The position numbers and the translations under genes are program-made. DNA of 37,654 bases, taken from Candidatus Gastranaerophilales bacterium. Its GTDB lineage: Bacteria; Cyanobacteriota; Vampirovibrionia; Gastranaerophilales; Gastranaerophilaceae. Positions 7,595 through 13,646 of the stretch are shown here, piece by piece (the first letter of the stretch is position 1; each line of letters starts with the position of its first letter). Under the pieces are notes generated by a model, which worked only from the letters and a program-made list of their open reading frames with translations, was not told where the DNA came from and made no database searches. The stretch is taken from NCBI GenBank assembly GCA_944325555.1, contig CALVAN010000019.1, positions 1 to 37,654 on the forward strand, read 5' to 3'.

Positions 7595-9230
7595 CGGGAT
7601 TTTCTAAAGCTCTATATATTTTAAGTTGTTCTTTTGCATAATCAATGGCATCAAGCTCCTTGTAAAACACCTGCTTTTCTCCGATTTGACTGACTATTTT
7701 GTGATCCTGCAGCTGTTTTAGCACCTGTTCATTTTTTATAACAAGAATTATCTGCACATCTTGCGATTGGAGTCTTAATATAATATCCTCAAGCGCAAAA
7801 ATTGCTGAAATATCAAGCAAATCGTCGGATTCGTAATTTAAAATAAGGTGTTTTGTTCCGAGCATATCTTCAAATTTTGAAATAAGCTGTGTTGCCGAGC
7901 CAAAAAAGAACTGTCCGCTTATGTGCACAACCCTTATTTGGTGCCGGTAATCTTCTTCAAGAACCCTTTCCAGCTCCATTATTTCTTCGTCATACACACT
8001 TTTGTGCACAAGCTTTGCTTTATCCGCAACACGTTTTGCATAAAGCAGTGCAGCCAGCGTAATTCCTGCACCTACGGCAAAAATAAGGTTGTAAAATACC
8101 GTCAGCAAAAATACAAGGCACAGGACATAAAGGTCGTCTTTTGGTGCGTATTTTAAAACCTTTAAAAGCTTCACGTCGATTATGTCATAGCCTATTTTAA
8201 TTAAAATAGCCGCAAGTACGGCAAGTGGAATCTGTGCCACAAAGCCCGAGCACTTGAACAAAAGTATAAGTAATAAGATCGGATTCACAACAGCACATAT
8301 TTTGGTTGTTGCACCTGCATTTATTGCTGCAACTGTTCGCATAGTGGCTGCAGTTCCGCCAAGCGAACCTGTTAGAGCACATAACATATTGCCCACCCCC
8401 TGTGCTGCAAGCAGATGTTTCGGGTTGTGTCTTTTTTTAGTCAAAGAGTCCGTGACAAGACCCGTGAGCATACTTTCTGCAGAAAATACAACCGCCACCG
8501 TAAAAATGTAGGGCAAATACTCTATAATTCGGTCTATTTCAAAATACGGCGCAACCAGATGAGGAAAGGCAACGGAAACATCGCTTATCCTTTCTATGTG
8601 AAGCCCTGTTTTGACGGATAACCACGTGCAAAAAATCAGTGCAATTATCTGCGAAGGAATTATTTTATTGACTGCCTTAGGCGTCAAAAATACAATTAAA
8701 AGAGTGGTTAAACCTATGAAAAAAGCCGACTGATTGAGTGTATGTATGCTGTGATGTAGATTCAGTACCGTGGAAACGGTTGAAGGCATAGCCTTGTGTC
8801 CTAAAAGCGGGTTGAGCTGGAGTATAATAATTATTATTCCGACCCCGTTCATAAAGCCTGAAATAACAGGATAGGGGATGTATTTTACAAGGTTTGGCAG
8901 GTTGGTTAAAGAAGCGGCAAGCTGTACAAGTGCAGCGCATAATAGCACTGTAACTGCGGCTTGCAGGTCATTTTTTAGTGCAAGCATCATTGATGCGACA
9001 ACTATTGCAACGGGTCCTGTAGTACCTGAAACAATAGGTACCCTTGGCCCCAGCAAACCGGCAACAAAACAAAGGATTACGGCACCCCATATTCCTGCTC
9101 CTGCACCGAATCCTGTTGCAACACCAAAAGCCAATGCCTGAGGCAGAGTAATAATAGCAGAGTTCACTCCACCAAAGATATCACCGACCACAATTTTGGA
9201 TTTTAGTTTTAGGGTTTGAATAAAACTCAT
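7587..9230 (-). CDS. SulP-family anion transporter with STAS domain
   Basis: This 547-residue protein resembles sulfate permeases and bicarbonate transporters of the SLC26/SulP family. The N-terminal signature is visible in IFGGVNSAIITLPQALAFGVATGFGAGAG (here in part, about 18-46), and roughly 10-14 membrane segments extend to about residue 410. Residues 430-540 form a cytosolic STAS domain (VVHISGQFFFGSATQL... LILNYESDDLLDISA). The transported anion is not deducible; sulfate, bicarbonate and dicarboxylate carriers share this layout. No good Shine-Dalgarno precedes the ATG at 9230. The gene lies 35 bases after the YkgJ-like gene on the same strand and probably shares its transcript. Confidence 0.9.
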   Translation of the reverse strand: MSFIQTLKLKSKIVVGDIFGGVNSAIITLPQALAFGVATGFGAGAGIWGAVILCFVAGLLGPRVPIVSGTTGPVAIVVASMMLALKNDLQAAVTVLLCAALVQLAASLTNLPNLVKYIPYPVISGFMNGVGIIIIILQLNPLLGHKAMPSTVSTVLNLHHSIHTLNQSAFFIGLTTLLIVFLTPKAVNKIIPSQIIALIFCTWLSVKTGLHIERISDVSVAFPHLVAPYFEIDRIIEYLPYIFTVAVVFSAESMLTGLVTDSLTKKRHNPKHLLAAQGVGNMLCALTGSLGGTAATMRTVAAINAGATTKICAVVNPILLLILLFKCSGFVAQIPLAVLAAILIKIGYDIIDVKLLKVLKYAPKDDLYVLCLVFLLTVFYNLIFAVGAGITLAALLYAKRVADKAKLVHKSVYDEEIMELERVLEEDYRHQIRVVHISGQFFFGSATQLISKFEDMLGTKHLILNYESDDLLDISAIFALEDIILRLQSQDVQIILVIKNEQVLKQLQDHKIVSQIGEKQVFYKELDAIDYAKEQLKIYRALENPEK

Positions 9231-9265
9231 AAACCGTATTTTAACATAAATTTAATAAGTCTGTA

Positions 9266-9892
9266 TTATTGTGGAATTTGTTTTTGTTCAAACCAGTCAA
9301 TGACAGGCTTGCTTTCTCCAAATTTTATATTAAAAGTTCTTTCATAATCTTCACAGGTCAAATATTTGTAGCTTATGTTAAAACCCAGAGGCTCTGCTTT
9401 TGTGTTGAGCTTTTTAAACTTTATAACTGAAATTGTTTTTTTTCTCAAATTCAGTACGTTTGAGTAGTTAAGCCCTTTAAAAGCACAAAACGGTGCTTTT
9501 ATTTTTTGATTTTCGGTATTGGTCATCAGCCCGAAGGTTCTGCAAATTATCCCTCTGTATTCGTAGACGCTGCAGCAGTCGTCAATCAAAAAAGGACAGT
9601 CGTAAAGAAACTTTTTCCCTCGATATTTTTTCTTTTTTTCCAGCACCTGTTTTATATTTGTTTCAATCTTTTTTTGCGTATCATTATCGAGCGTAAGTGC
9701 TCCGTTTAATAAATACCGAAACTCAACGGCAGAGTAAGGAAACTGGGCATGCCTGCAGCATTTTGAACAGCCTTTTTTGCAAAATATGTAAGGCTCTTGC
9801 GATGCAAAAAACTTTTGCAGTTTTGACTCAAGAAAATTCAAATAGGCTTTATAATTAGCCAGTATAATGCTTTGCTCATCAGTAACTATCAC
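9266..9892 (-). CDS. YkgJ-family Cys-cluster protein (putative zinc or Fe-S binding)
   Basis: This 208-residue protein carries the YkgJ/UPF0153 pattern: CKKGCSKCC (Cys38, 42, 45, 46) and further conserved cysteines in DDCCSVYEYRGIICRTFG and APFCAF. The family is thought to bind a metal ion; its biochemical role is unknown to me. No signal peptide or membrane segment is visible. The GTG start at 9892 has no Shine-Dalgarno and lies 7 bases from the -10 box of a good promoter, so the message may be leaderless. It appears to head a two-gene unit with the SulP gene. Confidence 0.8.
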   Translation of the reverse strand: MIVTDEQSIILANYKAYLNFLESKLQKFFASQEPYIFCKKGCSKCCRHAQFPYSAVEFRYLLNGALTLDNDTQKKIETNIKQVLEKKKKYRGKKFLYDCPFLIDDCCSVYEYRGIICRTFGLMTNTENQKIKAPFCAFKGLNYSNVLNLRKKTISVIKFKKLNTKAEPLGFNISYKYLTCEDYERTFNIKFGESKPVIDWFEQKQIPQ

Positions 9893-9898
9893 AACAAG

Positions 9899-9927
9899 AT
9901 TATACTGCTGTTATAAAAAATTGTTAA
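9899..9927 (-). promoter_or_regulatory. Promoter TTAACA-17-TATAAT for the YkgJ/SulP unit
   Basis: On the minus strand, TTAACA (9927-9922) and TATAAT (9904-9899) are 17 bases apart. The expected start of transcription falls on or next to the GTG start codon at 9892. Confidence 0.7.
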
Positions 9928-9931
9928 GTGC

Positions 9932-9975
9932 ACGGCTGCAATGTAAACCGTGTATATAAAATTGAAACAAACTGT
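9932..9975. repeat. Direct repeat flanking the structured 10-kb element, left copy
   Basis: The ACGGC...GTAA-CCGTGTATA...AAACTGT block resembles 10565-10613, where ACGGCTTAC and GTAAGCCGT form a 9-bp stem. The left copy keeps a shorter stem (ACGG/CCGT). Positions 9976-10052 hold one further inverted repeat (ATGACAG/CTGTCAT, about 10015-10048) and no gene. Confidence 0.55.
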
Positions 9976-10052
9976 CCTTGAGTGGGAGCGGAACAATCGA
10001 AGTAATACAGACGTATGACAGGGATTTTATTTACAGGTCAGCTGTCATTCTT

Positions 10053-10677
10053 GTATATGTTACGTAATTCAAAGATAGAAATAATTTTTTCTTAACATAA
10101 ATAATCAAAAAATCCGACCTTTGTGAAGTGAATTACAGAAAGTTTCACAAACAACTACAAGCGAGGTTTGTTTGAGGGCTATGTAATTATAACAATCACT
10201 TTAATATATCAAAGGAGAGCAATTTATATAGCCCGAGTTGCCGAGCTCAAGTTTGTGTTACTTTCTGTATGAACGGAACAGTAGGTCGGGAGTTTCTTGG
10301 GCTCCACCCGTTCTTTGCATCAAAGAATGGGTGGAACATAAAGCAGAAATTTATGTCTTTATTTTTTTATGTTCATTTCTTTTCTTTTGTATCTTGCAGG
10401 CAAAAGAAAAGAAACGAACCAAAGAAAAGAAAACCGGCGCTTATCAAAAGAAACAGTAAAGTGTTTTATCAGTAATTTTTCAGCGACAAGCTGCTGTAAA
10501 AATTACCTCAAAACACAACTGTTTCTAATCCAACTTCCGTCAGGGCTCTGCCCTGAAACCAGCTACGGCTTACAACGTAAGCCGTGTATAATAAACAGTG
10601 AATATCAAACTGTATAGAATAATTATATTTTCATAATAATCATTACAATATTTGTCACTGAATTACGTAACATATAC
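10053..10677. repeat. Structured non-coding element bounded by a 19-bp inverted repeat
   Basis: GTATATGTTACGTAATTCA at 10053-10071 is exactly inverted at 10659-10677. Inside, in order: a long hairpin with three nested stems (CAGAAAG 10136-10142 with CTTTCTG 10261-10267; CACAAAC 10146-10152 with GTTTGTG 10251-10257; GGGCTAT 10176-10182 with ATAGCCC 10228-10234); a 14-bp stem at 10304-10334; a 14-bp stem at 10371-10419 built on TTTCTTTTCTTTTG; a multi-segment stem at 10450-10525; CAGGGC/GCCCTG near 10545; and ACGGCTTAC/GTAAGCCGT near 10565. Short ORFs here merely read through hairpin arms. It may be a non-autonomous mobile element or a large structured RNA; I cannot choose. Confidence 0.6.
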
Positions 10678-10683
10678 CATTCT

Positions 10684-10774
10684 GAAGCATCTGGTTGTGC
10701 ATTTTGCGAGGATTTTGTGTGTTCAGAATCTGACCGGTGTTCTTTGTTGTCTTTCATAATGGTAAGATCCTGAG
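10684..10774 (+). repeat. Diverged dispersed repeat, copy 1
   Basis: It matches the reverse complement of 31144-31235: shared blocks include GGTTGTGCATT, TTGTGTGTTCA-AATCT and ATGGTAAGATC-TGAG. From 10775 to 10889 the DNA holds further short repeat text ending in the REP-like GATCCTTCGGCTGACG...CAGGATGACG and no gene. Confidence 0.65.
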
Positions 10775-10889
10775 TGTAAAGCAAATCCAAAAAATCTGCC
10801 CGACGGCAAAAACGTGTTGTCATTCAGAGATAAGCGGAACGCCAGGTAGATCCTTCGGCTGACGCCTCAGGATGACGTGGAAACTATCC

Positions 10890-11819
10890 TTATGATGACG
10901 TGTGTTTCTCTGATTTCAATATTTGTATATTTCTTGTTTCCGAAAAATCGTAACGTGCGGCTTTGATTTTTTCTCTTGTTTCTTCATCAAGGCTGTGGCC
11001 GTTAACCAGCCTGTCGACAAAACCGTTGTTTAATTTTACGGCTTTTGGCAGTGCGCCTATGTCATCTAAAATATCTTTTATTTGTACAAAATCATAAGAA
11101 TAAGACTGCTTTGACTGATATACAAGAGTTTCTCCGGTCATGGATTCAACGGGTTTTCCGCCTTCGTCAAAATACAGTTTAAAAATGGATTTTAAATCCT
11201 GAAGCTCGGACTGCATTGTCTGTACAGCCTGTTGTATTCTTAAATATCTTTCGAATAAATATTCTATGTTGCCGATTTGTTTTAGCTGCCAGTCGTATTT
11301 TTTTTCATAGAGTTTTTTTAGTTTTGGGTATGCCTGAGCCAGCCCTATTGTATCAGCCATTGCACGGTGTCTTGTGTCAAATTCCACCCCGAACTTGTTC
11401 ATAAGGTTTTCAAGCCCGTGGGATTCAAATTCCGGATAAACTTCTTTAAATAAGAATTGAGAGTCTATTCTCTGGTTTTCAATCGGCTTGCCGTATAATC
11501 TTTTTGAAGCTTCATTTATAAAGTTGTAATCAAATATGGCGTTATGGGCTACTATCGGATAGTCTCCAATGAATTCCAAAATTTTGGGCATGACTTCTTC
11601 TTCGGTAGGCTGGTCAGCGACCATTTCTTCCGTAATACCGTGCACCGCCATACTGGACTTTCTTATGTGCTGCTGCGGGTTAATCAAAGTTTCGTAGCTG
11701 TCTTTTATAACTCCGTTTTCGAGCCTTACGGCAGCAAATTCTATCATTCTCTCTTTTTTATAATCCAATCCCGTTGTTTCAACGTCAAGGACAATTTCTA
11801 TACATTTTTTTCTTGGCAT
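10890..11819 (-). CDS. DnaQ-like DEDDh 3'-5' exonuclease
   Basis: This 309-residue protein has an RNase T/DnaQ exonuclease domain in residues 6-175: motif I LDVETTGL (Asp12, Glu14), motif II AHNAIFDYNF, and motif III HRAMADT with the catalytic His and Asp. Such domains proofread DNA polymerase III (epsilon) or trim nucleic acids on their own. The 130-residue C-terminal part is charged and partly helical and unlike the short clamp-binding tail of E. coli epsilon, so assignment as the replicative proofreader is uncertain. GGGAG 7 bases before the ATG fixes the start. The last residues (HTSS) are encoded by text resembling the neighbouring repeat (GATGACGTG), suggesting the repeat supplied the stop region. 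Confidence 0.85.
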   Translation of the reverse strand: MPRKKCIEIVLDVETTGLDYKKERMIEFAAVRLENGVIKDSYETLINPQQHIRKSSMAVHGITEEMVADQPTEEEVMPKILEFIGDYPIVAHNAIFDYNFINEASKRLYGKPIENQRIDSQFLFKEVYPEFESHGLENLMNKFGVEFDTRHRAMADTIGLAQAYPKLKKLYEKKYDWQLKQIGNIEYLFERYLRIQQAVQTMQSELQDLKSIFKLYFDEGGKPVESMTGETLVYQSKQSYSYDFVQIKDILDDIGALPKAVKLNNGFVDRLVNGHSLDEETREKIKAARYDFSETRNIQILKSEKHTSS

Positions 11820-11979
11820 TCAAATCTCCCTCATTTCTATATTAGCACAAACGTTAATTCAGTCATCTAATTTAAAAATTTTATACATTAATACAAAATT
11901 GTAATGTCGTTAAAAAGCAGCAATAACTTGCAATACAGGGGGTAAATGCGCACAGGACTTGACTTTTTATCTTTATGAA

Positions 11980-12171
11980 GTAATATAAACAGGAAACAGG
12001 TTGTTTGATCTCTTGTGAAAGTCAAAGCAATCAGATTAAATAATATGTTTTACGGGGGAGGCTCCCTGTTAGATCAGATAGAGTTGTAATAAAAATATTG
12101 CACTACCCGGCTGATTAGAGTCTTTTAAATTAGCACTCCCCGTTTCGATTTACAAAACAGAGGATTAAAAT
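11980..12171 (+). promoter_or_regulatory. Structured 5' leader, class unknown
   Basis: The 350-base gap before the 12172 gene contains ACGGGGGAG (12052-12060), which can pair with CTCCCCGT (12136-12143) over about 80 bases with one bulged G. GGGA/TCCC (12056-12066) offers a competing local hairpin. The 3' arm ends 15 bases before the ribosome site AGAGGA. Such mutually exclusive stems are typical of riboswitches, but I do not recognise a known class. Positions 11820-11979 hold nothing I can name. Confidence 0.4.
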
Positions 12172-12771
12172 TTGATTAGAAAGTTACTAACACTAACCTT
12201 ACTACTCATCTCCTGCATTTTAGCAAATCCGCAATACTCACAAGCAGCAACATCAAAAGCCACAGTCAAAGACTACATTGTAAAACATTCTTTGGAGATG
12301 GGTGTCGATCCGGCTATTGGTTTGAGTATTGCAAAAATGGAATCAGGCTTTGTCCATGAAAAAAGAAGCTCCTTCGGGGCAGTAGGCGTTTTTCAGTTAA
12401 TGCCTTCAACAGCAAGAAGAATGGGGTATAACCCTTATCAACTCAGCGATAACATTAGAGGCGGTTTGATGTATTACAAAATGATGTATCAAAAATTCGG
12501 CTCTATGGAACTTGCGCTTGCTGCTTACAACGCAGGTCCCGGTAACGTGAGCAAATACAAAGGGGTTCCGCCTTTTGCTGAAACAAAAAGGTTTGTCAGC
12601 GGTATTATGAGCGAATATAATTCGCAAAAAATTAACCCTGATCCTGCTATTTTAAAATACAAACAAAATGGCGTGTACAAAGGACCTTTGATTATTGACA
12701 GAGAAGCAAACGTTTTGAGAAAAAATACTCTCGACAGTTTGCCTATAGTTACCTTAACGGGTGCTATTTAG
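12172..12771 (+). CDS. Exported lytic transglycosylase (SLT domain), probable lipoprotein
   Basis: This 199-residue protein begins at a TTG with AGAGGA 8 bases upstream. Residues 1-25 are an export signal; LISC at 12-15 fits a lipobox, so it may be a lipoprotein, though cleavage after SQA (25) is also possible. The SLT domain (about 33-150) is complete: catalytic Glu57 in SIAKMESGF, GAVGVFQLMP (69-78), and LAAYNAGPGN (116-125). The family cleaves the MurNAc-GlcNAc bond of peptidoglycan, forming 1,6-anhydroMurNAc. It is preceded by a structured leader that may control it and followed by a strong terminator, so it is a single-gene unit. Confidence 0.92.
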   Translation: MIRKLLTLTLLLISCILANPQYSQAATSKATVKDYIVKHSLEMGVDPAIGLSIAKMESGFVHEKRSSFGAVGVFQLMPSTARRMGYNPYQLSDNIRGGLMYYKMMYQKFGSMELALAAYNAGPGNVSKYKGVPPFAETKRFVSGIMSEYNSQKINPDPAILKYKQNGVYKGPLIIDREANVLRKNTLDSLPIVTLTGAI

Positions 12772-12786
12772 AAACTTAACTCTACA

Positions 12787-12840
12787 GAAAAAAGCATTTT
12801 GTAAAGATTTATCAAAAAATTACAAAATGCTTTTTTTTAT
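12787..12840 (+). terminator. Strong terminator after the transglycosylase gene
   Basis: AAAAAAGCATTTTGTAA pairs exactly with TTACAAAATGCTTTTTT and continues into a T-rich tail. Confidence 0.9.
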
Positions 12841-12879
12841 TTTAAAATATAAATATGGTTATAAACGAGCTGAGGACGT

Positions 12880-13560
12880 ATGTTTAAAGAGACGAAAACA
12901 CACGAGGTCACTACCGACGTAGTTATTTTTACGATTAAAGACGACAAACTCAAAGTATTGCTGGTAAGACGTGCAAATGAGCCGTTTAAAGGCAAATGGG
13001 CGCTGCCGGGCGGTTATATTCGTATCTCCGAGACATTAGATGATGCGGCGTTGCGTATTCTTAAAGAAAAAACTAACGTACAAAATATTTATCTTGAACA
13101 GCTTTATACTTTTGGTGATCCGCTTCGTCACCCTACGTCACGTGTAATTACCTGTGCTTATTTTGCATTAATTCGCTCCGATGACATTGTACTTTCGTTT
13201 GAAGAAAATACTGAAATTACCGAGGTAAAATGGCATCCGGTTAACAGCTTGCCGGCTCTGGCATTCGACCACAAGGAAATTATTGAATATTCGCTTAAAA
13301 GAACAAGAGAACGTCTTGAGTTCTGCCCGATAGCGTTCCAGCTGCTGCCGCAGAAGTTTACGCTGACAGAACTTCAAAAAGCTTACGAAATGATTCTTAT
13401 GAAAAAGCTCGACAAACGTAATTTCAGGAAGAAATTTTTGTCGCTTTCAATTTTAAAAGAGCTGGACGAATACACAAAATCAGGCTCAAAACGCCCCGCA
13501 AGGCTTTATTCCTTCGACAAAATTACACTTGATTCCAAGAGAGGACATTTCTTCTCGTAA
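12880..13560 (+). CDS. NrtR-like transcriptional regulator (degenerate Nudix domain plus winged helix)
   Basis: Residues 8-145 form a Nudix fold and 150-226 a winged-helix region (FTLTELQKAYEMIL..., FRKKFL...ILKEL), the arrangement of NrtR, a repressor of NAD genes, and of related sugar regulators. The Nudix box is broken: after GGYIRISE the expected REUXEEXGU reads RILKEKTNV, so two catalytic Glu positions and the Gly are lost. The domain therefore probably senses a ligand such as ADP-ribose and does not hydrolyse it (inference from the family). GAGGA 5 bases before the ATG supports the start. Neighbours do not reveal the regulon. Confidence 0.82.
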   Translation: MFKETKTHEVTTDVVIFTIKDDKLKVLLVRRANEPFKGKWALPGGYIRISETLDDAALRILKEKTNVQNIYLEQLYTFGDPLRHPTSRVITCAYFALIRSDDIVLSFEENTEITEVKWHPVNSLPALAFDHKEIIEYSLKRTRERLEFCPIAFQLLPQKFTLTELQKAYEMILMKKLDKRNFRKKFLSLSILKELDEYTKSGSKRPARLYSFDKITLDSKRGHFFS

Positions 13561-13578
13561 ACAACTATTAACCTGTAT

Positions 13579-13623
13579 AAAAAAGAAGGACCCTATTATG
13601 GAATTATGGAGTCTTTCTTTTTA
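13579..13623. terminator. Bidirectional terminator between converging genes
   Basis: AAAAAGAA-GAC pairs with GTC-TTCTTTTT with a 19-base loop, giving T-runs on both strands between the NrtR-like and PcrA genes. Confidence 0.6.
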
Positions 13624-13646
13624 TGTGTTTTATGAAAAACTGTTTT

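Noticed and set aside
10238-10617. Overlapping plus-strand ORFs of 68-82 codons
   Set aside because: They read through hairpin arms (the TTTCTTTTCTTTTG/CAAAAGAAAAGAAA stem gives Lys/Glu/Arg-rich ends) in three frames, have no ribosome sites, and resemble repeat-derived false ORFs.
10623-10823. Minus-strand ORF of 66 codons
   Set aside because: It lies within dispersed repeat DNA shared with 31144-31235 and crosses the 19-bp inverted repeat; no protein features.
12001-12160. c-di-AMP (ydaO) or c-di-GMP riboswitch assignment
   Set aside because: Stems are riboswitch-like and the downstream gene is a typical target, but the conserved cores of these classes could not be matched by eye.
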